The notes under the pieces were generated by a model, which saw only the letters and a program-made list of their open reading frames with translations, was not told the origin of the DNA and did no database searches. Source: an uncultured Faecalibacterium sp. (GTDB lineage: Bacteria; Bacillota; Clostridia; Oscillospirales; Ruminococcaceae). From it: 8,578 nucleotides of DNA. The stretch's first letter is position 1. Each line of letters opens with the position of its first letter. A program made the position numbers and the translations under genes. Below are positions 1-6,341 of the stretch, piece after piece. The stretch lies in NCBI GenBank assembly GCA_900765105.1, contig CAAFQM010000184.1, forward strand, positions 1 through 8,578, written 5' to 3'.

Positions 1-971
1 GCCTTGTCCCAGACACTGGCCTGCACCTCACCGATGTGGACGCTGCCCAACAGCAGCATACACAGGCGGCTCTGGCCGATGGCGCCGCCCATGGGGTAAG
101 GCAGCTCGCCAGCCAGCACTGCCTTGTGGAAGGGCAGGGCGCGGCGGTCATCGCAGCCCACCATGGTCAGCTGCTTGTCCATGCTCTCCGGGCTGACGCG
201 GATGCCCATGCTGCTCAGCTCGTAGCTGCACTGCAGCGGGTCGTTCCAGAACAGCAGGTCGCCGTTCAGATCCCAGTCATCGTAGTCCGGGGCGCGGCCG
301 TCGTGAGGCTTGCCGCTGCGCAAGGGTGCGCCGATCTTCATCAGGAAGGTGGTGCCGTTCTCCTTGACAAAGGCGTTCTCCCGCTCCTTCGGGGTCAGAT
401 CGGGGTACTTGTCCTCCAGCTCCTGCGTGGTGACAAAGGTCACGTTGGGGGTGTGCAGGGGCAGCTCCTGCAGTTGGGGGAACATGGCGTGCAGGTTCAT
501 CTCGGTGGCGCACACCGCAGACACGATGCAGCGCACCACGTTTTTCAGGTAGGTCTCGTTGCGGTCCTCCACCGTGATGATCTTTTCCCAGTCCCACTGA
601 TCCACATAGACCGAGTGGAGGTTATCCAGCTCCTCGTCCCGGCGGATAGCGTTCATGTCGCAGTACAGACCCTTGCCCACGCGGAAGCCGTAGTCCTTCA
701 GCGCCTGACGCTTCCATTTTGCCAGCGACTGCACCACCTGTGCCTCGGTGCCGCTGTCCTTGATGTCAAAGGTAACCTTGCGCTCCACGCCGTTCAGATC
801 GTCGTTCAGGCCGGTGGAAGCCTCCAGAAACAGCGGTGCAGACACGCGGTACAGGTTGAGCGTGGCGCACAGGGTATCGGCAAACAGCCGCTTCACCGTG
901 CCGATGGCGCGCTGCGTGTCGTACAGGTTCAGCGCGGGTTTGTAGTTTGCCGGGATGATGATCTTGCTCAT
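1..971 (-). CDS. asnA: Aspartate-ammonia ligase (asparagine synthetase A), C-terminus cut by window edge
   Basis: Cytosolic enzyme that makes asparagine from aspartate, ammonia and ATP through an aspartyl-AMP intermediate; its fold is that of class II aminoacyl-tRNA synthetases. The reading frame is open from ATG at 971 to base 1, giving 323 complete codons. The E. coli enzyme has 330 residues and its last conserved motif is present (VQASVW near residue 316), so only about ten residues are missing. Family motifs seen in order: QSLAKWKRQ (81-89), LHSVYVDQWDWE (118-129), APDYDDW (227-233), LNGDLLFWN (235-243), ELSSMGIRV (251-259) and the class II motif 3 region GGAIGQSRL (295-303). Asp57 aligns with the conserved Asp46 of E. 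coli AsnA. The start is supported by GAGGGG 8 bases upstream (980-985). It is transcribed on its own; liv transcription arriving from the right should stop at 1300-1340. No T-box leader is visible. Confidence 0.97.
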   Translation of the reverse strand, partial: MSKIIIPANYKPALNLYDTQRAIGTVKRLFADTLCATLNLYRVSAPLFLEASTGLNDDLNGVERKVTFDIKDSGTEAQVVQSLAKWKRQALKDYGFRVGKGLYCDMNAIRRDEELDNLHSVYVDQWDWEKIITVEDRNETYLKNVVRCIVSAVCATEMNLHAMFPQLQELPLHTPNVTFVTTQELEDKYPDLTPKERENAFVKENGTTFLMKIGAPLRSGKPHDGRAPDYDDWDLNGDLLFWNDPLQCSYELSSMGIRVSPESMDKQLTMVGCDDRRALPFHKAVLAGELPYPMGGAIGQSRLCMLLLGSVHIGEVQASVWDK

Positions 972-1000
972 AACGTTTACCCCTCATTCTGTGTGGTTTG

Positions 1001-1041
1001 CGCCCCGCTTTCCCGAGCCGGGGCGTGGCTTTTGCAAAGCC
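1001..1041 (-). promoter_or_regulatory. Inverted repeats in the asnA leader (possible operator and hairpin)
   Basis: Two adjacent inverted repeats lie just after the predicted asnA transcription start. The first, 1027-1041, is GGCTTT-TGC-AAAGCC, a 15-base dyad falling at about +9 to +23, a usual place for a repressor operator. The second, 1001-1025, pairs CGCCCC with GGGGCG, plus an inner GCT/AGC separated by one bulged base, and would form a GC-rich RNA hairpin ending about 15 bases before the ribosome binding site. No U-run follows, so it is not a terminator. Role is inferred from position only. Confidence 0.35.
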
Positions 1042-1055
1042 GGAATACTGCACCC

Positions 1056-1084
1056 ATTATGGCACAATTTTTTACGAAAGTAAA
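1056..1084 (-). promoter_or_regulatory. asnA promoter
   Basis: Read on the minus strand, TTTACT (1079-1084) and CATAAT (1056-1061) are separated by exactly 17 bases, matching the sigma-70/SigA consensus at 4/6 and 5/6 positions. The predicted start is near 1049, leaving a leader of about 78 bases before the asnA ATG. The -35 box lies in a short inverted repeat (TTTAC-4-GTAAA, 1071-1084). Confidence 0.6.
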
Positions 1085-1093
1085 GTGATAGCA

Positions 1094-1139
1094 GGAAAAA
1101 GACGGCGCGGCAGAACTCTTTCGCCGCACTGTCTTTTCC
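1094..1139. repeat. Hairpin-forming inverted repeat, possible terminator
   Basis: The arms are GGAAAA(A)GAC (1094-1103) and GTCTTTTCC (1131-1139), with one unpaired A. Inside them, GCGGC (1107-1111) pairs with GCCGC (1123-1127), with a 3x3 internal mismatch between the two stems and an 11-base loop. The A-rich outer strand, GC core and T-rich outer strand resemble a bidirectional intrinsic terminator, but the T tract is interrupted and 3 bases from the core. It sits immediately left of structured repeat copy A. Confidence 0.4.
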
Positions 1140-1143
1140 GCAT

Positions 1144-1250
1144 GGACGATTTAGAATGGCTTCCGCTGCGCTCTAGCCATTTTTAGCGGAAAAATCATTT
1201 TAAATTTCGCGTTTGTCGCACTCTGCGGAGTGCTCCAAACGCATTTTCAC
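1144..1250 (+). repeat. Structured repeat element, copy A
   Basis: Read on +, this copy has: GGACGATT (1144-1151); a hairpin AATGGCT/AGCCATT (1155-1161, 1175-1181) with a 13-base loop TCCGCTGCGCTCT; AGCGGA (1185-1190), able to pair with TCCGCT in that loop; an A/T-rich linker; a second hairpin GCGTTTG-TC-GCACTC, loop TGCG, GAGTGC-TC-CAAACGC (1209-1242); then ATTTTCAC. Every part has a counterpart in the same order in copy B on the other strand. In the 39 bases from 1155, 29 are identical to copy B. No gene on + precedes it, so it is unlikely to serve only as a terminator. I do not recognise the family. Confidence 0.6.
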
Positions 1251-1296
1251 AAAAGGGGTCGTAAGGAAAAATGCCATTTGCCGCCGCGGCCCTCCC

Positions 1297-1404
1297 GTGA
1301 AAAAGCCAATCGGGAAAATCCGCAGATTTTCCCGATTGGCAAATTAAAAATCATTTTCCGCTGAAGATATCCAGAGCAAAGCGGAGGATATTTTCAATCG
1401 TTCC
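1297..1404 (-). repeat. Structured repeat element, copy B (facing copy A)
   Basis: Read on minus, this copy has: GGAACGATT (1404-1396); a hairpin AATATCC/GGATATC (1392-1386, 1372-1366) with loop TCCGCTTTGCTCT; AGCGGA (1362-1357); an A/T-rich linker; a second hairpin with a perfect 16-bp stem and loop TGCG (1340-1305); then TTTTTCAC. Relative to copy A the first stem changes at three paired positions while keeping pairing (G-C to A-T, G-C to T-A, T-A to C-G); the copy A A-T pair at the stem base becomes A-C. The loop stays 11/13 identical. It starts two bases beyond the livF stop codon, so on this strand it is the 3' untranslated region of the liv operon. Confidence 0.6.
1300..1340 (-). terminator. 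Intrinsic terminator of the liv operon
   Basis: On the minus strand a perfect 16-bp stem (1325-1340 with 1305-1320; one arm is GCCAATCGGGAAAATC) with tetraloop TGCG is followed directly by TTTTT (1304-1300). It lies 67 bases after the livF stop. On the plus strand no T-run follows, so it acts in one direction. It is also the second hairpin of repeat copy B. Confidence 0.85.
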
Positions 1405-1406
1405 GT

Positions 1407-2120
1407 TTACCCGCCCAGATAGGCGTTGCGGACGCGCTCGTTGGTCAGCAGCTCAGCACCGGTGCCGTCCATGACCACGCGGCCGGTCTCCAGCACATAG
1501 GCGCGGTCAGCCACCGAAAGCGCCATCTGCGCGTTCTGCTCCACCAGCAGGATGGTCATACCCTCCTTGTGGATGTCGCGGATGATGTCAAAGATCTCCT
1601 GCACCAGCAGCGGCGAAAGACCCATGGAAGGCTCGTCCAGCATCAGCATGGAGGCGTTGCTCATGAGCGCACGTCCCATGGCCAGCATCTGCTGCTCGCC
1701 GCCGGACATGGTGCCCGCCAGCTGCTTGCGGCGCTCCTTCAGGCGGGGGAACAGGGTGAACACCTTTTCCTTGTTGGCGGCAATGGTGGAAGCGGGCTGG
1801 GTGTAGGCGCCCATATCAAGGTTCTCGTCCACCGTCATGTGCAGGAACACATGGCGCCCCTCCGGCACCTGTGCAAGGCCGCTCTCCACGATCTTGTGGG
1901 CGCGCACGCCCTTGATGCTCTTGCCCTTGTACAGCACATCGCCGGTGCGGGGCTTCAGCAGACCGGAAATGGTTTTCAGGGTGGTGGATTTGCCCGCGCC
2001 GTTGGCACCGATCAGGGTGACGATCTCGCCCGCATTGACGGTGAAGGAGATATCCTTTACGGCGTGGATGTTGCCATAGTAGACGTTGATGCCGTCTACC
2101 TTCAGTAATGTATCAGCCAT
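1407..2120 (-). CDS. livF: Branched-chain amino acid ABC transporter ATPase LivF
   Basis: One of the two cytoplasmic ATPases of the Liv importer; it pairs with LivG and drives LivHM. At 237 residues it is the usual LivF length. Motifs seen: Walker A GANGAGKST (38-46), Q-loop Gln84 in AQVPEGR, signature MSGGEQQ (138-144), Walker B MLMLDEP (158-164) and D-loop SMGLSP (165-170). The switch position reads VEQN (193-196) with Gln195 instead of His; this is the normal LivF form, as in E. coli LivF. The C-terminus RNAYLGG is also family-typical. The start ATG at 2120 follows the livG stop by 3 bases, and its Shine-Dalgarno (AGGAGGG) lies inside the livG 3' end, so the two are translationally coupled. 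It is the last gene of the operon; the terminator follows at 1340. Confidence 0.96.
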   Translation of the reverse strand: MADTLLKVDGINVYYGNIHAVKDISFTVNAGEIVTLIGANGAGKSTTLKTISGLLKPRTGDVLYKGKSIKGVRAHKIVESGLAQVPEGRHVFLHMTVDENLDMGAYTQPASTIAANKEKVFTLFPRLKERRKQLAGTMSGGEQQMLAMGRALMSNASMLMLDEPSMGLSPLLVQEIFDIIRDIHKEGMTILLVEQNAQMALSVADRAYVLETGRVVMDGTGAELLTNERVRNAYLGG

Positions 2121-2123
2121 GGC

Positions 2124-2963
2124 TCAGCCCTCCTTTTTGCCCAGATAGGCCTCGATGACCTGCGGGTTATCGCGGATCTCGTCCGGGGTGCCCTTGGCGA
2201 TGATGCGGCCGAAGTTCAGCACCGCAATGCCCTCGCAGATGCCCATGACAAGGCTCATGTCGTGCTCGATGAGCAGCACGGCAATGTTGAAATCGTCGCG
2301 GATGCGGCGGATGGTCTCGGTCAGCTCGGCCGTCTCGGAGGGGTTCATACCGGCGGCAGGCTCGTCCAGCAGCAGAAGCTTCGGGCCGGTAGCCAGTGCG
2401 CGCATGATCTCCAACCGGCGCTGTGCGCCGTAGGGCAGGCTGCCGGCCTGTGCGTTGGCAAGGTCTGCCATGTGGAAGATGTCCAGCAGTTCCAGCGCAC
2501 GCTCGGTGCACTGCTTTTCCTCTTTCCAGTAGTTCGGCATCCGCAGCAGGGAGGACGCCAGATTATACTTCATGGACTCGTGCAGACCCACCTTGATGTT
2601 GTCGATGACGCTCAGCTCCTTGAACAGACGGATGTTCTGGAAGGTACGCGCCACGCCCATGCGGTTGACCTGATAGGTCTTTTTGCCGGCAGTGGGCATC
2701 CCATCGATCAGGATGGAGCCGCGGGTGGGCTGGTAGACGTTGGTGAGCAGGTTGAACACGGTGGTCTTGCCTGCGCCGTTGGGGCCGATCAGACCGGCGA
2801 TCTCGTTGCGGCCGATCATCAGGTTAAAGTTGTCCACAGCGGTCAGACCGCCGAAGTCGATACCCAGCTCACGCACGTCCAGAATGGGCTTTTTGTCCTT
2901 GTCGCGGTCGGTCAGAAAACCGCCGGAGGGCACACTGTGCAGTCTGGTCTTGAACTCACTCAT
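2124..2963 (-). CDS. livG: Branched-chain amino acid ABC transporter ATPase LivG
   Basis: Second ATPase of the Liv importer. From ATG at 2963 it has 279 residues. Motifs: Walker A GPNGAGKTT (60-68), Q-loop Gln109 in ARTFQNIRLF, signature region LPYGAQRR (176-183; Tyr-Gly-Ala where many ABC proteins have Ser-Gly-Gly, as is normal for LivG), Walker B KLLLLDEP (195-202) and switch His234 in LIEHD. LivG-type ATPases carry a longer insert between Walker A and the signature, visible here as the long helical stretch 119-172. An in-frame ATG exists at 3008, but the 2963 ATG has AAAGGAGG 9 bases upstream (2973-2980) and gives an 8-base overlap (ATGAGTGA) with the livM stop, so 2963 is chosen. The first 25 residues are polar and variable. 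Confidence 0.96.
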   Translation of the reverse strand: MSEFKTRLHSVPSGGFLTDRDKDKKPILDVRELGIDFGGLTAVDNFNLMIGRNEIAGLIGPNGAGKTTVFNLLTNVYQPTRGSILIDGMPTAGKKTYQVNRMGVARTFQNIRLFKELSVIDNIKVGLHESMKYNLASSLLRMPNYWKEEKQCTERALELLDIFHMADLANAQAGSLPYGAQRRLEIMRALATGPKLLLLDEPAAGMNPSETAELTETIRRIRDDFNIAVLLIEHDMSLVMGICEGIAVLNFGRIIAKGTPDEIRDNPQVIEAYLGKKEG

Positions 2964-3984
2964 GGTCAGCGGCCTCCTTTTTGGTATGTTTGCGGAACAG
3001 TTCGCCATTCATGGCCTTTTCCACGATGCGGCTCAGGGAGAAATCGTAGCTGCCCAGCAGTCCGCCCGGGCGGAAGATCATCATCAGCACCAGCACCAGC
3101 GAATAGACCACCATGCGGTAGCTCTCAAAGCTGCGGGTAGCCTCGGGCAGGATGGTCAGCACGGTAGCGGACAGAATGGAGCCCAGCATGGAGCCCATGC
3201 CGCCCAGCACCACCATGACAAGGATCTCGATGGACTTCATAAAGCCGAAGGTGGAGGGGTTCAGCACGCCGATGTAGCAGGCGTACAGGCCGCCCGCCAA
3301 GCCTGCGAAGGCAGCGGAGAAGGCAAAGGCCATCACCTTATAATAGGTGGTCTGGATGCCGCAGCTCTCGGCGGCGATCTCGTTGTCGCGGATGGCCAGC
3401 ACAGCACGGCCGTGGCGGCTCTTCATCATGGCGTGGATGAGGAAACAGGTGATGACCACGCACAGGAACACGTTGGTAAAGTTGGAATACTTGGGGATGT
3501 TTTTCAGACCCTTGGAGCCGTAGAACAGCTTGAAGCCCAGCACATCATCAATGTTGTTCAAGGTGATGCGGATGATCTCGCCAAAGCCCAGCGTCAGGAT
3601 GGCCAGATAGTCGCCGGTCAGGCGCAGGGCAGGGATGCCGATAAGCACCCCGAACAGCCCGGCGATTACCCATGCCAGCACCAGACCGATGGCAAAGGCG
3701 ACGCCCTTGGGCAGGCCCGAGGATTTGGTGAACAGGGCGCAGGCATAGGCACCCACCGCCATAAAACCGGCATGACCCAGCGGCAGCTGCCCCAGATAAC
3801 CGGTGGCAACGTTCAGCGAGACGGCCAGAATGATATTGATGCCCACGGTCAGCAGCACCTTATTCTGGTAGGTGGACAGCATATTGCCGGTCACATAGGA
3901 AAGCCCCACGAACAGCAGCCCCACCAGCACCAGATTCATCAGGTAGCGCACGGGCATTTTGAGGGTCTTGCGTTTGATATTCAT
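2956..3984 (-). CDS. livM: Branched-chain amino acid ABC transporter permease LivM
   Basis: Integral membrane subunit that forms the translocation path with LivH. It has 342 residues. Hydrophobic segments are visible at about 15-33, 42-60, 66-86, 94-118, 170-187, 213-237, 252-280 and 288-306. Family motifs: LNVATGYLGQLPLGHAGF (57-74), the LivM hallmark GIPALRLTGDYLAILTLGFG (116-135), an ATPase-coupling loop around GRAVLAIRDNEIAAESCGI (192-210), GGMGSMLG (261-268) and RPGGLLG near the end (305-311). A basic tail (residues 312-342) faces the cytoplasm. ATG at 3984 has AGGGGG 7 bases upstream and lies 12 bases after the livH stop. Its stop overlaps the livG start. Substrate could be leucine/isoleucine/valine or a related amide; the permease does not decide this. 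Confidence 0.96.
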   Translation of the reverse strand: MNIKRKTLKMPVRYLMNLVLVGLLFVGLSYVTGNMLSTYQNKVLLTVGINIILAVSLNVATGYLGQLPLGHAGFMAVGAYACALFTKSSGLPKGVAFAIGLVLAWVIAGLFGVLIGIPALRLTGDYLAILTLGFGEIIRITLNNIDDVLGFKLFYGSKGLKNIPKYSNFTNVFLCVVITCFLIHAMMKSRHGRAVLAIRDNEIAAESCGIQTTYYKVMAFAFSAAFAGLAGGLYACYIGVLNPSTFGFMKSIEILVMVVLGGMGSMLGSILSATVLTILPEATRSFESYRMVVYSLVLVLMMIFRPGGLLGSYDFSLSRIVEKAMNGELFRKHTKKEAADHE

Positions 3985-3996
3985 CGTTATGCCCCC

Positions 3997-4875
3997 TTAC
4001 ACCTTTTCCTGCACCTTGCGGCCAAGGAAGCCCGTGGGCTTGACCAGCAGCACGATGATCAGAATTGCAAACGTAACAGCGTCCTTCCAAGCGGAAAGGC
4101 CGATGGCGGAAACAAAGCACTCGCACAGGCCGATGGCAATGCCGCCGACCATGGCACCCGGGATGGAGCCGATGCCGCCCAGCACGGCGGCGACGAAGGC
4201 TTTCAGACCCAGCATGGAGCCCATGGTGGGGGTGGCCTGCGGATAGGAGCAGCAGTACAGCACGCTGCCGATGCCCGCCAGCGCCGAGCCCACGGCAAAG
4301 GTAAAGGAGATGGTGCTGTTGACGTTGATGCCCATCAGGCGGGCAGCATCCATATCCTCCGAAACGGCGCGCATGGCCTTGCCGAGCTTAGTCTTTTGCA
4401 CCAGAAAGGTGAGCACCAGCATGGACAGCACGGTGACCACCAGCGTGATGATGGAGGTAAGGCCCAGCGGCACCTTGCCCAGACGGAAGGTCTGGTTGGT
4501 GTAGTAGGCGGGGATCCCCTTTGCACCCGAGCCGAGGATCAGCTCTGCCGTGTACTCCAGAAAGAAGGAGACACCAATGGCGGTGATCAGCAGCGAAATA
4601 CGGGGTGCGCTGCGCAGGGGCGTGTAGGCGATCTTTTCAATCACCACGCCCAGCAGCGTGCAGGTGATGATGGTGGCGCACACAGCGGTGACCGGGCCAA
4701 GACCCAGCTGGTTCATGACGAACCAAGACATGTATGCGCCCACCATGATGACATCGCCGTGGGCAAAGTTCAGCAGCAGGATAATGCCGTACACCATGCT
4801 GTAGCCCAGTGCGATCAGTGCATAGATGCTGCCAAGGGACAAGCCGTTGATCAGCTGGCTAAAGAACACTGTCAT
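3997..4875 (-). CDS. livH: Branched-chain amino acid ABC transporter permease LivH
   Basis: Permease partner of LivM, 292 residues, the usual LivH length. Motifs: FFSQLINGLSLGSIYALIAL (4-23), LNFAHGDVIMVGAY (35-48), the ATPase-coupling loop GKAMRAVSEDMDAARLMGIN (165-184), LGGIGSIPGA (232-241) and LLVKPTGFLGRK at the C-terminus (276-287). About eight hydrophobic segments are visible. ATG at 4875 has AAAGGAAG 9 bases upstream (4885-4892). It is the first gene after the livJ-livH terminator, and I see no good separate promoter in the 44 bases between that terminator's T-run and its ATG, so its expression probably depends on readthrough from livJ. Confidence 0.96.
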   Translation of the reverse strand: MTVFFSQLINGLSLGSIYALIALGYSMVYGIILLLNFAHGDVIMVGAYMSWFVMNQLGLGPVTAVCATIITCTLLGVVIEKIAYTPLRSAPRISLLITAIGVSFFLEYTAELILGSGAKGIPAYYTNQTFRLGKVPLGLTSIITLVVTVLSMLVLTFLVQKTKLGKAMRAVSEDMDAARLMGINVNSTISFTFAVGSALAGIGSVLYCCSYPQATPTMGSMLGLKAFVAAVLGGIGSIPGAMVGGIAIGLCECFVSAIGLSAWKDAVTFAILIIVLLVKPTGFLGRKVQEKV

Positions 4876-4918
4876 GGTTGGATACTTCCTTTCTTTGCGG
4901 CGTTTACACTTTTTGATA

Positions 4919-4967
4919 TAAAAAACGGAGAACGCCTGACCAGAAAAAAGCTGTTCCGGCGTTCTCC
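4919..4967 (-). terminator. Intrinsic terminator between livJ and livH
   Basis: On the minus strand GGAGAACGCC (4967-4958) pairs perfectly with GGCGTTCTCC (4936-4927) over 10 bp around a 21-base loop, followed after one G by TTTTTT (4925-4920). It lies 63 bases after the livJ stop. Being inside the operon, it should end most transcripts after livJ and let a fraction read on into livHMGF. Confidence 0.85.
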
Positions 4968-5030
4968 AAAAAAATCATGGGGTTTGCTCTGTGCGGGCGG
5001 CTCCATCACCGGTGGATGGAACAGCGCGGA

Positions 5031-6242
5031 TCAGAACATTTCCTTCAGCTCGGGCTTGCCGTCCACATAGGTCAGGATGGCAGTGCTCTTGACGGGGTTG
5101 TGGTGCTCGTCGAAGGTAAAGGTGCCGGTGATGCCCTCGATGGTGCCGCCGGCAATGGCGTCGATGACGGCCTGCTTGTACTCGTCAGAGCCGGCCTCAA
5201 GGCCCTGCTCCTCGGCAGCCTTGATGCCGTACACGACGGTCATGGCAGCATCGTAGCCCAAGGGTGCAAAGCCGTTGGGGTAGGCCTCGCCGTACTCGGC
5301 CTTGTAGGCATCCTCAAACGCGGTGCTGGAGCCCTTAGCGTAGCAGGCGCAGAAGTAGGAGTCCTTCAGCTGGTCGGCGGTGGCGTAGCCCTCCAGACCA
5401 TCCCAGCCGTCGCCGCCCAAGAAGGGAACGGTCAAGCCGACGCTTTCAGCCTGAGCCAAGATCTGACCCACTTCCTGATAGTAGTTGGGGCAGAACACCA
5501 TCTCGGGGTTCTTGCCAAGGATGCTGGTCAGCTGGGTCTTGAAGTCCACGTCGCCCTCAGAGTAGCTCTCCTGATCCACGACGGTGCCGCCCTTTGCCTC
5601 AAACTCCTTGGCAAAGTTCTCGGCCAGACCCTCGTTGTAGTCCTTGCCCTTCAGGAAGATGACGGCTGCCTTGGTGTAGCCCAGCTTCTCGTAAGCGTAA
5701 TCTGCCATCTTCACGCCCTGGAAGGGGTCGGTGAAGCAGGCACGGAACACATTCCCGTTCACGGTGTCGGTCTCGGCATCGTAGGTAACAGCCTCGGCAG
5801 TAGCGGAAGCGGTGACCATGGGCATATTGTAATCGGCGCTCTCGGCGGCAACAGCCAGCGTGGGAGCGGTGGTTACATCGCCTACCAGAGCGGTGATGCC
5901 CTGATCCACCATCTTGGTAAAGCAGGTCACAGCCTGCGTTTCATCGCCCTGCTCGTCCATGGTGATGATCTCCAGCTGCTTGCCGTTGACACCGCCATCG
6001 GCATTGACCTGCTTCATGTACAGGCTGGCACCGTTTACAACAGCCTGACCGTAAACGGAAGCGTCACCGGTCAGGGGGCCCATCACACCCACCTTGATGG
6101 TGCTGCCGGAAGCAGCAGCGGAACCAGCAGCAGAAGAAGCGGCAGTGCTTGCGGAAGAACCGCCGCAGGCAGTCAGAGCACTTGCTGCGGCAACAACACC
6201 GGCAGCGGCCATGAACTGACGACGAGTGATCATCTTTTTCAT
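5031..6242 (-). CDS. livJ: Branched-chain amino acid-type ABC transporter substrate-binding lipoprotein
   Basis: Extracellular, membrane-anchored receptor that binds the substrate and delivers it to LivHM. The 403-residue precursor starts MKKMITRRQF, followed by a hydrophobic stretch and the lipobox LTAC, so Cys26 is the lipidated first residue of the mature protein. Residues 29-48 are a Ser/Ala-rich flexible linker. The rest is a type I periplasmic-binding fold of the Leu/Ile/Val receptor family: IKVGVMGPLTGDASVYGQ (49-66), NGKQLEIITMDEQGD (86-100), VTASATAEAVT (143-153), FRACFTDPFQG (166-176) and PLGYDAAMTV (327-336). The signal also contains T-R-R-x-F, like a Tat signal. ATG at 6242 has AAGGAGG 8 bases upstream. 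The linked livHMGF genes support the family call; which amino acid it binds cannot be read from sequence. livK would be an equal name. Confidence 0.95.
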   Translation of the reverse strand: MKKMITRRQFMAAAGVVAAASALTACGGSSASTAASSAAGSAAASGSTIKVGVMGPLTGDASVYGQAVVNGASLYMKQVNADGGVNGKQLEIITMDEQGDETQAVTCFTKMVDQGITALVGDVTTAPTLAVAAESADYNMPMVTASATAEAVTYDAETDTVNGNVFRACFTDPFQGVKMADYAYEKLGYTKAAVIFLKGKDYNEGLAENFAKEFEAKGGTVVDQESYSEGDVDFKTQLTSILGKNPEMVFCPNYYQEVGQILAQAESVGLTVPFLGGDGWDGLEGYATADQLKDSYFCACYAKGSSTAFEDAYKAEYGEAYPNGFAPLGYDAAMTVVYGIKAAEEQGLEAGSDEYKQAVIDAIAGGTIEGITGTFTFDEHHNPVKSTAILTYVDGKPELKEMF

Positions 6243-6283
6243 AAAAATCTCCTCCTTCGGAGTGTTCTATAAAGTAAATTGAT

Positions 6284-6327
6284 AAAAACGGAAGCAAGGC
6301 CCTTCCCCTCTAAAGCGGCCTTGCTTC
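6284..6327 (-). terminator. Intrinsic terminator between the MATE gene and livJ, inside the livJ leader
   Basis: On the minus strand GAAGCAAGGCC (6327-6317 as read) pairs perfectly with GGCCTTGCTTC over 11 bp, with three further inner pairs (CTT/AAG), then CG and TTTTT (6288-6284). The simplest role is to end the upstream MATE transcript, 189 bases after its stop. Both livJ promoter candidates lie upstream of it, so it may instead be an attenuator (see findings). Confidence 0.8.
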
Positions 6328-6341
6328 TATTCTTGTCTGTT

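Noticed and set aside
36..1088. A 350-codon plus-strand frame opposite asnA
   Set aside because: It is the complement of a clear asnA reading frame. The asnA side has motifs, ribosome binding site and promoter.
1142..1186. 14-codon plus-strand frame MDDLEWLPLRSSHF
   Set aside because: It lies entirely in structured repeat copy A, where base changes follow stem pairing, and it has no ribosome binding site; copy B does not keep the frame.
1407..2120. LivF lacks the switch histidine (VEQN instead of a His)
   Set aside because: Gln at this place is the usual LivF form, including E. coli LivF, so it is not a defect.
2964..3008. Longer livG start at 3008 (15 extra residues)
   Set aside because: No ribosome binding site of quality precedes 3008, whereas 2963 has AAAGGAGG at ideal spacing and a coupled ATGAGTGA overlap with livM.
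2740..5070. A 776-codon open frame on the plus strand, the longest in the window
   Set aside because: It runs antisense through livG, livM and livH, which have full family motifs. Its product is rich in His, Gln, Asp and Gly, as expected for the complement of GC-rich membrane protein codons, and matches no fold I know.
4977..6272. A 431-codon plus-strand frame opposite livJ
   Set aside because: Antisense shadow of a recognisable binding lipoprotein; its Leu/Val/Gly-rich repetitive product mirrors the Ala/Ser/Asp codons of livJ.
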